Position numbers and translations under genes: made by a program
Shown: positions 15,801 to 23,154 of the stretch, one piece after another
Numbering within the stretch: position 1 is the first letter of the stretch
How the letters are laid out: each line of letters begins with the position of its first letter
Notes under the pieces: model-generated
What the model saw: only the letters and a program-made list of their open reading frames with translations
Databases searched by the model: none
Told to the model about the DNA's origin: nothing
Origin: Sphingobium sp.
Lineage (GTDB): Bacteria > Pseudomonadota > Alphaproteobacteria > Sphingomonadales > Sphingomonadaceae
Length of the DNA: 37,102 nucleotides
NCBI RefSeq assembly: GCF_003248505.1
Contig: NZ_QFOA01000028.1
Span: forward strand, 1 to 37,102
Direction: 5' to 3'

Positions 15801-17114
15801 CTTTCGGCAGTACAGGGCTTCGGTCGCAGCCACCGCACCAATCAGGTGACGCCGCCGGTCTATCGCCCGCTCACGACCGATTGCCGCGGCGAGCGCCGGT
15901 TCCTCAGCACGATTATCCGGGGCCTCGAAGCGCTCGGCGCGCTGACCCGGGGCCAGCGTCAGGCCGGATCGCAGAATCTTTTCGATCCATCCGACAGTCT
16001 GGAATCCGAGTTCGCGCGCGATGCGCTCGTCCAGTGGTTCCATCTTCTTTATGAGGGCAAGCTGCGCAGTGTGACGCTCGCCGATTTCCAGGAGATCACC
16101 GGATTGGAACTGTGCGACGAGGGCGGGGAACTGAAGGAGCGCCTGCCGCCGATCCACCGCTGGCTCAATCGCATCCTGGCCTTGCGCATCGCCACGCAGA
16201 ACCGCATCTTCGAAGAATTCCTGGGACTGGTCGAGGATCGCGTCGAGGCGGCGCGGGCCGCCGGGACGCTTGATCTGGGGATCGAGACGATCCGCGCCGA
16301 ACGTGTGCATGTTCTGTCCGACCAGCTCCTGCGCGCCGACCCGGTGACCGGCGCGGAAACGAGGCTGTTACGGCTCGAACTTCATCGAAGACCGCCGGTC
16401 ACCAGTTGGGCCGCGTTGCAGTACGAGTTGCGCGGTTCGGACGACGTGCGGTGGCTGCACAACACGCGCTCGGGTCGGGTGGCGCTCTATGTGCCGACAT
16501 GGCCGGGGCAGGACGACGAGGGCCAATGGATCGAACGCTGTTATCTCATACGCCCTGGTGGCCGGGCGCGAATGGACGTCGCGGCACTTGCCGGCAGCCA
16601 CTGGGAGGAGATCGAGCGTGATAGCTTCCAGGCGCTCTGGGACGCGGAAGCCCGCGATGCTGGGGAAAGGCTTGTGGTCGAAACGATCACGCTGGCGACG
16701 GGCCTGCTCCTGCCCGTGTGGAAGAGGCTACCCGCCGATGACGTGCGCGTATGGCGGATCGACGACGGCACCGGCATGTCCATTCTCGGGCGTATCATCC
16801 ATCCCGGCGCCCTCGAGCGGCTCGAACAGGCATTCGGGCTTGCCGGTGGCGTGATTCTAGGGCCTGACGAGATCATTGCCGGCGCGCGCATGGCCGGCGG
16901 CGTAGCGATTCCGGGCCTGGGCCCAGCCAGGCTGGTTCGGGTCCAGGTCAACGATAGTCCCCGCCTCGAAATCCGCGATTACCGGCCGGAGGATCGCACC
17001 TGGCTCAAGTCCTGTGGGGCATTCTCGGAGGTCTTGAGTTTCAGGACCAGATTGTTCCTGCCACCCGATTGCGCGTGCGACATATTGACGAGGATCATTG
17101 AGGATCGGAGTTGA
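12819..17114 (+). CDS. Methyltransferase / strawberry-notch SF2 helicase fusion, DarB-like
   Basis: A 1431-residue fusion. An N-terminal adenine-methylase-like domain has motif I EPSAGTG (about 148-154) and the catalytic NPPF (about 212-215). A Pro-rich linker (about 330-370) leads to an AAA_34/strawberry-notch ATPase with GTGVGKG (about 495-501) and a DESH Walker B (about 600-603). A Helicase_C_4 domain follows with HFLLELGFRILSAVQGFGRSHRTNQ (split here; about 985-1010) and GERRFLSTIIRGLEALGAL. This order is that of DarB of phage P1 and related proteins of conjugative elements, which protect incoming DNA from type I restriction. An anti-restriction role is inference from that architecture. 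All key residues are intact. The ATG at 12852, with GAGG upstream, is an alternative start. Confidence 0.9.
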   Translation: MIPLSAEVSKHMSQLAFATMDAPASLHCVAISLAQHMRRGAQITRQALKRFMLEAFGADDADGAWTMRDAYDALEAAQVMLLQDADCPLLQGEPRQIFTALRGFEHALPTQTYRSERQIEFQQFSTPLSLAWLAGLAGQIRQDDLVLEPSAGTGMLAVHAWRAGACLQLNELDPKRADLLGRIFDRTVTRHDGEHIGDLLASAPRPTLVLINPPFSRSAGRGVDRHAGARHPRAALGRLAPGGRCVAIMPPNFAADGTASLGYTAVAEMAPPRAEITIRGNPYAKHGTSIDVRLFVYDKGWTGEAQRHVADTIEAALDIVLALPSRLDPFDPPPAPAPVAKPCPAPEPKPPLTAPLITRPSRKIAPPVRIPASEPPEPVSYSVRETPLAPGQAIGIYSLWQPARLVIDDACAHPDELVESIAMASVSLPAPRYHPRLQKRAFKALSDAQLETIIHAGEAHERDLPGRFSANLAGDRLLEDEEGSAYRTGFFVADGTGVGKGREAAGIILDQWNRGNRRAIWISLADLIEDARRDWTALGGLAIDIQPVANFALGTPITMESGIVFLTYAALRSSRHDTASRLQQLLDWTGKDFSGVIVFDESHAMAHAAGTETDFGKAHGSEQGLAGVRLQNALPRARILYMSATGAARPENLAYAVRLGLWGAGTAFATRDMFMKAMAEGGIAALEVVCRDLKAMGLYTARALSFAGVEYEPLEHALTPDQISVYDAYADSWGIIHRGLREVLAEIGVVDRISGKTQNGQARGSALSSFEGAKLRFFSSLLVSLKIPTLIAAIEQELAAGNAVLVQLASTGEAIMDRRLSELSPEERAMMDVQVSPKETLVDYLKNAFPVRQMRVFRADDGTVRSEPMSDAQGNPVLCRQAIASRDELIEDLCALPAIPTALDALIAHFGTERVAEITGRSRRIVTDSTGRQKIERRGARANVLEVQAFQNGNKSIAAFSLAGSTGRSMHSDRNCPTAHCRRTHFLLELGFRILSAVQGFGRSHRTNQVTPPVYRPLTTDCRGERRFLSTIIRGLEALGALTRGQRQAGSQNLFDPSDSLESEFARDALVQWFHLLYEGKLRSVTLADFQEITGLELCDEGGELKERLPPIHRWLNRILALRIATQNRIFEEFLGLVEDRVEAARAAGTLDLGIETIRAERVHVLSDQLLRADPVTGAETRLLRLELHRRPPVTSWAALQYELRGSDDVRWLHNTRSGRVALYVPTWPGQDDEGQWIERCYLIRPGGRARMDVAALAGSHWEEIERDSFQALWDAEARDAGERLVVETITLATGLLLPVWKRLPADDVRVWRIDDGTGMSILGRIIHPGALERLEQAFGLAGGVILGPDEIIAGARMAGGVAIPGLGPARLVRVQVNDSPRLEIRDYRPEDRTWLKSCGAFSEVLSFRTRLFLPPDCACDILTRIIEDRS

Positions 17115-17171
17115 TCCACCGCTGCCGCGCGAAGCTATGCCGCTCCAGATCCCACTATATTGCAGAAGGAA

Positions 17172-17204
17172 AGGGTGAAGCGCGGCAGCATCGCACTTCA
17201 CCCT
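17172..17204. terminator. Hairpin between convergent helicase and MucR-like genes
   Basis: AGGGTGAAG (17172-17180) and CTTCACCCT (17196-17204) form a nine-pair stem with a 15-base loop. It lies between the stops of the helicase gene (17114) and the MucR-like gene (17211). It is probably a shared bidirectional terminator. Confidence 0.7.
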
Positions 17205-17210
17205 CTCCAA

Positions 17211-18281
17211 TCATTCTGCGGATGCCGGTGTATCAACCTTGGCCGCATCTTTCTTGGCGGCATTCGTACGCTTGCTGGAAGTCTTGGCTTTCGGCGATGT
17301 GGTGGACTTAGCGTCAGTGACGATCCCGAGCTTCTTCTTCTTGGGGGCAGGCGTGGACGATTCCATTTTCGCAGCTTCAGGAGTCTGGGTTTCCGGAGTG
17401 GTCGACGGGGCGGCAGCTTCCTTGGCAGCGGCGGGCTTCTTCGCACCGCTGGATGCTTTCGGGGATGCCTTCTTCGCCGCCGGTTTCTTTGCGACAGACT
17501 TTGTGGCTGCACCCTTCGCCTTTCTGGGCGCGGGTGCTGGCACAGGCACAGGCACAGGCGCAGGTGCGGCCGCAGCCGAGACAGCCGGTGTGACCGATGC
17601 CATGGGTGCGGCTTCCGGCGTCTCGACGGCGATCACGGGAGCCTCGATGGTCGGCTTGGCGTTAGCCCCTTTCGCGCGCGAGCGCTTGGGCTTTTCCGGC
17701 GCCGATGCAGGCGCTGATTCCGGCGTTTGCCCGGATGTAACACCAAGGGCCTCGTCACCCTGCTTTACCGCGCTGGCCTTGCCGGGCGCACGTTTCGGCT
17801 TCTGTTCCTTCACCGGGGCCGGCGTCGGCGCTGCCTCCTGTACGGCCTGTTCGGTGACGGACGCTTCCTTCTGTGCCGTTTCGCCAGCCTTTCTTCCCAG
17901 GCCCAGCTTAGCAGCGACAGCACGGCGGTGCTCGGAATAGGCGGGAGCCACCATCGGATAGTCCCGCGGGAGCTTGTAGCGCTCGCGATACTCGGCCGGG
18001 GTCAGCCCGTTGGTCGCCAGATGCCGTTTCAGCGTCTTGTATGGCTTGCCGTCGATCATGCTGATGATGTGCTCGCGCGAGGCCAGGCTCTTGCGCACCG
18101 ATACGGCAGGAACATGCTCCACCGGCGCGGGCGCTTCGGCTTCGGCCTTTCCTTCGAGGGCGCCGCGTGTCGCTTCGATGATCCCGGCGATGTCGCCGGC
18201 CGGCACCTGGTTGTTCGAGAAATAGGCGCTCAGTAACTGCACGGTCATTGCAGTGAGATCGGGCTGCTCGGTATCGGCCAC
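17211..18281 (-). CDS. Ros/MucR-domain protein with histone-H1-like Lys/Ala/Pro tail
   Basis: A protein of about 356 residues. Residues 1-140 match Ros/MucR regulators: VQLLSAYFSNNQVP, then GKPYKTLKRHLATNGLTPAEYR, then DYPMVAPAYSEHRR. The zinc ligands are lost: the usual Cys before the Asp-Gly is Met, and the second His is absent. No cysteine occurs in this domain. The remaining 215 residues are a low-complexity tail of KKPAAKK, KPKR and PVPVPVPAPAP blocks like eukaryotic H1 or bacterial AlgP/HctB-type tails. The start is the GTG at 18281, with GGAG eight bases upstream and the family-like N-terminus ADTEQPDLTAMTVQ. An in-frame ATG at 18365 adds hydrophobic non-family residues. It probably coats element DNA as a silencer-like protein (inference). 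Confidence 0.83.
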   Translation of the reverse strand: MADTEQPDLTAMTVQLLSAYFSNNQVPAGDIAGIIEATRGALEGKAEAEAPAPVEHVPAVSVRKSLASREHIISMIDGKPYKTLKRHLATNGLTPAEYRERYKLPRDYPMVAPAYSEHRRAVAAKLGLGRKAGETAQKEASVTEQAVQEAAPTPAPVKEQKPKRAPGKASAVKQGDEALGVTSGQTPESAPASAPEKPKRSRAKGANAKPTIEAPVIAVETPEAAPMASVTPAVSAAAAPAPVPVPVPAPAPRKAKGAATKSVAKKPAAKKASPKASSGAKKPAAAKEAAAPSTTPETQTPEAAKMESSTPAPKKKKLGIVTDAKSTTSPKAKTSSKRTNAAKKDAAKVDTPASAE

Positions 18282-18406
18282 GCAAAAACTCCAGGCTAAG
18301 GCAAGGCAATAGGGAAGTTGGCTCTTGCCGAAAAAGAATTGCCGGAAAGCTAAGCCTGTTCCCACGCCTCATGCAAGTCGTCAGTGAAACAAGCCCGTCA
18401 GTCCGC

Positions 18407-18429
18407 GGAAAGGGGAGGGGGAGGAGTAG
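18407..18429 (+). promoter_or_regulatory. G-rich purine tract, copy 4 of 6
   Basis: GGAAAGGGGAGGGGGAGGAG and a short purine tail lie 44 bases before the ATG at 18474. A dyad AGACC-(7)-GGTCT follows at 18436-18452. It is the closest match to copies 2 and 5. Confidence 0.55.
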
Positions 18430-18473
18430 AGCAGAAGACCAGTTCGAGGTCTCGCTATTCCATGAGGTGCAAC

Positions 18474-18959
18474 ATGGCGAACTGCGTATCCGCGCACATC
18501 CTGATCGGCGGCAGACTAGCCCGGTCCTGCTACCCCGAACTGATCAACGCGATCAGAGCCGATAATCCGGCGGTCGATTGGGACGGCACGCCGTTCGATC
18601 CCGACGATATCCCGGTCGGCAAGCCACTCGCGCTCATGGATCATGATGTCGCCAACGGCTGTTTCGAAGAGATCGAGGAAATTTGTCGCCGGCACGGTCT
18701 CCACTATATTCGCTGGTCTGGCGCTTCTCCTGGAAGCTTCCCGTCGGTTCGCATCGTTTACACGGGTAACGGCGAACCACAGCAATTTCTGACGACCGAG
18801 GAAGACGAGCAGGTCTTCTCCATCGAACGCATCCGGGAACTGGGAAGCATCGAAACAATCGAAGCGGACTACCAGCGTGCGCGCAGGAATCCGCCTGCCC
18901 TGCTGATCGTGGACGACGAGCCCACCGATGTCGTCATCTCGGAGATCCCCCATGGCTGA
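18474..18959 (+). CDS. Hypothetical protein
   Basis: A 161-residue acidic protein without a motif I recognise. It has a nucleotide-like opening (CVSAHILIGGRLARSCYPELINAI), a central EIEEICRRHGLHYIRWSGAS and a C-terminal NPPALLIVDDEPTDVV. The ATG at 18474 is chosen because GAGG lies about eight bases before it. Two further in-frame starts (18462, 18384) lie closer to the G-rich tract. Its stop overlaps the next gene by eight bases, so the two are probably co-translated. It is the first gene of a plus-strand operon that ends with the methylase-like gene. Confidence 0.68.
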   Translation: MANCVSAHILIGGRLARSCYPELINAIRADNPAVDWDGTPFDPDDIPVGKPLALMDHDVANGCFEEIEEICRRHGLHYIRWSGASPGSFPSVRIVYTGNGEPQQFLTTEEDEQVFSIERIRELGSIETIEADYQRARRNPPALLIVDDEPTDVVISEIPHG

Positions 18960-19566
18960 TCACCATGTTCAGGGCTCGGTCGCATTCATTTGCACGGCGA
19001 AGGAAGCCGCGCTGATCGAAGAGGCATGGCAGCATGCCGCTGACCTCGACGACGAGCTGGCACCAGGCAACCCGAGCGCAGAATTCCTCGCGGCTTTCCC
19101 GCCGGTCGAACTGGGCAACCCTTTCAATGGCCTGCTCGCGATCTTCGACGATCCGCGGTTTCCCCAGTTCAGCGCCGAGCTCCGGGTCACCGGAGCCGAT
19201 CCGTGCAGGGTGTCGATCTATGGTGACAGCGATTTTAAACCCGACGCCATAGCCGCGTTGATCCAGCGCTGCTGCCGGCAGACGCTGGGCGAAGCGCCGA
19301 TCGGCTTTACGTGGAGCTATGGGTCTTCGCGTCCCCGGCCCGAGGATACGGGCGGTGGATGGTGCGCCATCTTTGCCGATCGGATCGAATTCAGCGAGAC
19401 TGCCGAGGGACTTTCGAAAGCGCTGCAGCCCGCTGCCGATCCCTGGAGCGATCACCCGTTCCATCCCGTGTCCGACTGGAGAACCGAAGTCGCCAATGAC
19501 GCGACCCGTCTCGGCTATCTCGACTGGATCGCCGTACGGCAAAGCTCGGCCGGTGCGGCACCTTAA
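18952..19566 (+). CDS. Hypothetical protein
   Basis: A 204-residue protein of mixed alpha/beta appearance. Its central segment (ELRVTGADPCRVSIYGDSDFKPDAIAALIQRCC) and a Trp/Gly-rich stretch (FTWSYGSSRPRPEDTGGGWC) are distinctive, but I cannot assign them to a family. The ATG at 18952 lies inside the end of the preceding gene, an overlap that indicates coupling. A further in-frame start at 18928 is less likely. It has no signal peptide or membrane helix. Confidence 0.68.
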   Translation: MADHHVQGSVAFICTAKEAALIEEAWQHAADLDDELAPGNPSAEFLAAFPPVELGNPFNGLLAIFDDPRFPQFSAELRVTGADPCRVSIYGDSDFKPDAIAALIQRCCRQTLGEAPIGFTWSYGSSRPRPEDTGGGWCAIFADRIEFSETAEGLSKALQPAADPWSDHPFHPVSDWRTEVANDATRLGYLDWIAVRQSSAGAAP

Positions 19567-19663
19567 ACCTAATCCCTTCGGCATCTACATGCCGTGAAAC
19601 GGCGGTCGGCGAGACGCCGCCGCGTCCCGTCGCGACCTTCTTCCGCAAAACAAGGATAGACCC

Positions 19664-20362
19664 ATGACCGACGTCACCGCGCCGGGTGCGCCCGCGCGCC
19701 TGTATAGCCAGACCGATTACGACGAACGCGGCAATTTCCAGTACCAGGGCGATCTGTACCGCTCGGGGGAGGATCTGCCTTCCCTTGCGTCACGGATGGG
19801 ACGGCATCTCGCTGATCAGTTCATCCTCACGCGCTTCGCGATCAGCACGAGTAAATTTGCGGGCGGCCGGAAGGTCACCGCAGAAATCCTAGATACGCCT
19901 GCCGACCTTACCGACCGCGATAGGCAGAACGCGTTCATCGTCGATGTGCGCGACCAGATGGAGCGGTTCGGTTTCACGTGCGCCAATGCGCTGCAGGGAT
20001 TTCACAGTTGCTCTTTCTTCTGCGAAGCGTGGATCGGGCGGGCCTATTGGGCGGCGCTCGCGAAGAGGCGCGGTCCCAGAAATCCGGTCGAAGCGCTGGT
20101 GTCGCTCGCCGCGTTCAAGAAGCGGGTGAAGCCGGGCGATACCCTGAAACTCATCGATGCGCCGGCGGGCCATCGATCGCTGGGAACCACCCGCACGATC
20201 ACCAAGGTACGATCGGGCGACCTGATCCTCGAAGGCAGGAGCCATCTCGATTTCCCACGCGCCGCTGCCTTCGCCTGCGACGGCAAGCTGGTGCGCATTT
20301 CCATCGGTTCGGATCACGACCCGGATGCCCATCTGCTGTACGAGTGGCGAGCAGCGGCCTGA
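19664..20362 (+). CDS. Hypothetical protein
   Basis: A 232-residue soluble protein with AAGGAT before its ATG and only three bases between its stop and the methylase-like gene. It contains QFILTRFAISTSKFAGGRKVTAEI, a Cys-rich middle (FTCANALQGFHSCSFFCEAWIG) and a C-terminal beta-rich part (GDTLKLIDAPAGHRSLGTTRTITKV). No family is recognised. The tight spacing to the methylase-like gene suggests a partner, for example a specificity or accessory subunit, but that is speculation from position. Confidence 0.68.
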   Translation: MTDVTAPGAPARLYSQTDYDERGNFQYQGDLYRSGEDLPSLASRMGRHLADQFILTRFAISTSKFAGGRKVTAEILDTPADLTDRDRQNAFIVDVRDQMERFGFTCANALQGFHSCSFFCEAWIGRAYWAALAKRRGPRNPVEALVSLAAFKKRVKPGDTLKLIDAPAGHRSLGTTRTITKVRSGDLILEGRSHLDFPRAAAFACDGKLVRISIGSDHDPDAHLLYEWRAAA

Positions 20363-20365
20363 GCG

Positions 20366-21211
20366 ATGGCCGCCTCATTGTTTGCTCTGGATGGGTCCGC
20401 AGCCCATGCCCCGCATCTCAAGGCCATGCGGAAGCTCCTCGAGCGCTGCCAGCCGCGCCACGATATCTACACGGTGTTCGGGCACTGCACGGAGGCGATG
20501 GCGATCGCGATCGCCAACAGCGTCGATCTGCGCGAGCGTGCGCGGCGCGAAGCCCGTTACCTCGACATTATCGGGCGCTACGGCGCCGACGTCGTCGAAA
20601 GTTTCCCACGGGTCATGGCCGAACTCGCCCTCGCGCTGGAAGCGGGGATGGGCGATGTGCTCGGCGCGCTGTTCCATGATCTCGAATTGCACAACAAGGC
20701 GAAGGGCCAGTTCTTCACGCCCTATTCGCTCAGCAGAGCGATGGCGGCCATGCTGATCGGCAATCCCGCCACCCTTCGGGAAAGCATAGAAACTCGCGGA
20801 CATCTTACCGCCATGGAGCCGGCATGCGGGTCCGGTAGCATGGTCATCGCGCTTACCGACGTCCTGCGATCGCAAGGTATCAATTACCAGCGCCACCTCC
20901 ATGTGACCGCGATCGATATCGATCCCCGCGCAGTCCACATGGCCTATGCGCAATTGTCGCTGCTGCACGTTCCCGCGCGCCTGATCGTCGGCAATACCCT
21001 TTCCGGTGAGTTCCGCGAACAGTGGCTCACACCGGCCCACATCCTTGGCGGTTGGACGGCCCGGCTCGCGTCAGCGCCCCAGGACAAGACCCCCAACGAA
21101 ATGATTCCGCCTGTTTTGGCTGCGAAAACGGCCTACTCAATCGGTGAGACCGAACCTGCGCCCGACTGCAACAAACCAGCGCCGCTACCACGTCAACTCA
21201 GCCTCTTCTGA
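20366..21211 (+). CDS. N6-adenine-methylase-like protein (HsdM-type fold) lacking NPPY
   Basis: A 281-residue protein with the fold markers of N-6 DNA methylases: KGQFFTPYSLSRAMA (motif X, about 110-125), the SAM-binding MEPACGSGSMVI (motif I, about 150-161) and DIDPRAVHMAYAQLSLL (motif II/III). At the position where the catalytic (D/N)PP(Y/F) motif should follow, the sequence reads IVGNTLSGEFREQWLTPAHILGGW. No NPPY-like motif occurs anywhere. It may bind SAM and DNA without methylating, or use a diverged catalytic motif. It ends a plus-strand operon and its last 19 bases overlap the convergent ABC exporter gene. Confidence 0.83.
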   Translation: MAASLFALDGSAAHAPHLKAMRKLLERCQPRHDIYTVFGHCTEAMAIAIANSVDLRERARREARYLDIIGRYGADVVESFPRVMAELALALEAGMGDVLGALFHDLELHNKAKGQFFTPYSLSRAMAAMLIGNPATLRESIETRGHLTAMEPACGSGSMVIALTDVLRSQGINYQRHLHVTAIDIDPRAVHMAYAQLSLLHVPARLIVGNTLSGEFREQWLTPAHILGGWTARLASAPQDKTPNEMIPPVLAAKTAYSIGETEPAPDCNKPAPLPRQLSLF

Positions 21212-22968
21212 TCCGGCCATTGACCATCAGGCAACTTCGCCGAGCGTTCCTCCAACCACAATTGCCGATATGACCGGTGAAGATCCATAAGCTCCCGATG
21301 TTTCCCCAAGCCTACCAATCGTCCGCCCTCCATGAACAGGATCTGGTCCGCGTCCTGCGCCGTTGCCAGCCGATGGGTGATCATGATGAGCGTGGTGTCC
21401 CCGCCGGCTCTGCCCCGCAATTTCGCGATCGCGTTCGCCTCGCTGCGCGGATCGAGCGCGGAGGTGCTTTCATCGAGGATCAGCACCGGCACGTCCACGC
21501 CTGCCAGCCGTGCGAGCTCCAGCTTCTGGACCTGGCCTCCCGAAAGACGCTCGCCCTGTTCCCCGAGTTCCATCTCGAAGTCGATCGACCTGCCGGGCTC
21601 GTGAAACCTCCAAAGGTGCAGCAATTCCTCGACATCGCCGATCGCCTGGTTCGCCGGGGGATAGAGGATGTTCTCGCGCAGCGACCGGTTGAACAGGCCG
21701 ATGAACTGCGGCGCATAGAGGATATGGCGATGCCGATCCGCCCAGGGGATCGTCGCGATATCTGTCCCGCCCACCGCGATCCTGCCGGAAGAGGGGGTAA
21801 GCACGCCTGCGAGAAGCTGGGCGAGCGTGGACTTGCCCGAACCGTTGGGACCGACGATCGCGACGAAAGAACCAGCCGGAACATGCACAGATATCCCGGC
21901 CACGCCGGGCATGCCCTCGCCATAGCGGAAGCTTACATTCTCGGCGACAAGATCTGACGACGCTGTAAGACCAGGGGACAGGGCGCTGTTATCTGTATCG
22001 ATGGTCGCAAAGTTCAGGACGTCGCGAATATTGGCGATCGCCACTCCAGCCTGCGCGAGGATATACCCGAGCGAACTGAGCGGCACGGTCAGCCGGAAGG
22101 CGTATGTCTGGAGCAGGACGAAATCGCCCGCACTCATGCGCCCCTGGCCGACATCGAGAGCGGCAAGCAGCAGCAGCGCCACGAGACCGAGCCCGACCAC
22201 GCAGAATTGCAGCGCGGCCATGAGCGTGAGCGAACGGTACATGCCGGCCGCCTCGTACCGTTTCGAACCGAGGGCAGCGCCGGTATGCCGCAGCTCGCGG
22301 TCGAGCGCGCCGTTCAGCACCACGCGGCGGGCGTTGCGCAGGATATCGCCGATGGTGCGCGAGACATGCGATGCCGCCGTATTCGTCGCCTCGGCATGAA
22401 CGCGGTGACGCCTGGCGCCGAGCCAGGTCGCGGCGAGGAAACCCACCAGCGTCAGCGCCAGGATCAGGACATAACGCGGCCGGATCAGGCCTGCGATCAC
22501 CACGAGACTGGCCAGAGCCTGGAGGATCACCGGCCCGAGCCGCCAGATCAGACCCTCGACGACCAGCGTCAGGCTATAGGGCAGGCGCTCCAGCATGCCG
22601 GGAACGCGGCCGCTGCGGCTGTCGCGCGCCGCGGTGATCTCGGGCAGGGCCGCGGCGAGCGCGCGGATGGTGTAATGCCGCGCCAGCGCATCGACCATTT
22701 TCGCGGTGCACGACAGCCTCGCGGTTTCGAGGATCGATGCGCCTGCCCAGCATCCCACGAACAGCATCACGGTGACGAACAGATACAGGCGCGATTCCGA
22801 GGAAGCTGCCAGCATGTCGATCAGGAGTTTGAGGGCGTAGGGTCCGGCAACGCCCATCGCGATCACGAGGGCTTCGAGGGTGAAGGCCTCGAACAGGCTT
22901 CGCCTTGCACCCAGCCGCGCCGACAGCATCAGCTGCGTCAGCCGCGCCAATATACCAAATGTCGTCAC
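21193..22968 (-). CDS. ABC-type exporter, fused membrane and ATPase domains
   Basis: A 591-residue half-transporter. The membrane domain (about 1-330) carries about six hydrophobic helices. The nucleotide-binding domain has Walker A GPNGSGKST (about 373-381), signature LSGGQ (about 475-479), Walker B VLILDESTSALD (about 495-506) and the H-loop THRL. It starts at a GTG (22968) preceded by a perfect AGGAGG at ideal distance. It would work as a dimer in the inner membrane and export an unknown substrate. It is a lone minus-strand gene inside an otherwise plus-strand backbone stretch, so it may be cargo. No precursor peptide, maturation or outer-membrane partner gene is adjacent, so the substrate cannot be guessed. 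Confidence 0.93.
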   Translation of the reverse strand: MTTFGILARLTQLMLSARLGARRSLFEAFTLEALVIAMGVAGPYALKLLIDMLAASSESRLYLFVTVMLFVGCWAGASILETARLSCTAKMVDALARHYTIRALAAALPEITAARDSRSGRVPGMLERLPYSLTLVVEGLIWRLGPVILQALASLVVIAGLIRPRYVLILALTLVGFLAATWLGARRHRVHAEATNTAASHVSRTIGDILRNARRVVLNGALDRELRHTGAALGSKRYEAAGMYRSLTLMAALQFCVVGLGLVALLLLAALDVGQGRMSAGDFVLLQTYAFRLTVPLSSLGYILAQAGVAIANIRDVLNFATIDTDNSALSPGLTASSDLVAENVSFRYGEGMPGVAGISVHVPAGSFVAIVGPNGSGKSTLAQLLAGVLTPSSGRIAVGGTDIATIPWADRHRHILYAPQFIGLFNRSLRENILYPPANQAIGDVEELLHLWRFHEPGRSIDFEMELGEQGERLSGGQVQKLELARLAGVDVPVLILDESTSALDPRSEANAIAKLRGRAGGDTTLIMITHRLATAQDADQILFMEGGRLVGLGKHRELMDLHRSYRQLWLEERSAKLPDGQWPDQKRLS

Positions 22969-23071
22969 TGCACAGACCTCCTGGCGATCGTTGAGCCAGA
23001 AGGAGGATTTGGAACGCGGCCGCTATCCTAGCGCCAAATCAGCCGCTTTGGAATGCGCGATCCCATGACCC

Positions 23072-23091
23072 GGAAAGGGGGGGGAAGGGGG
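23072..23091 (+). promoter_or_regulatory. G-rich purine tract, copy 5 of 6 (upstream of DUF932 gene)
   Basis: GGAAAGG followed by further G-runs (20 bases, only G and A) lies 63 bases before the ATG at 23155. It is followed by the hairpin at 23100-23130. Confidence 0.55.
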
Positions 23092-23099
23092 TGCGGGAA

Positions 23100-23130
23100 G
23101 GTGACGGGAGACGTGGATCGTCCCGTTACC
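23100..23130 (+). promoter_or_regulatory. Leader hairpin before DUF932 gene
   Basis: GGTGACGGGA (23100-23109) pairs with TCCCGTTACC (23121-23130) with one G-T wobble position and an 11-base loop. It sits between the G-rich tract and the AAGGAG ribosome site (23140-23145). It could be an operator or an RNA leader element. Confidence 0.5.
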
Positions 23131-23154
23131 CTCAAGCTCAAGGAGATGGTTTCC

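Noticed and set aside
15111..16310. Minus-strand open frame (399 codons) inside the helicase gene
   Set aside because: It is opposite the conserved Helicase_C_4 domain and its own product has no motif.
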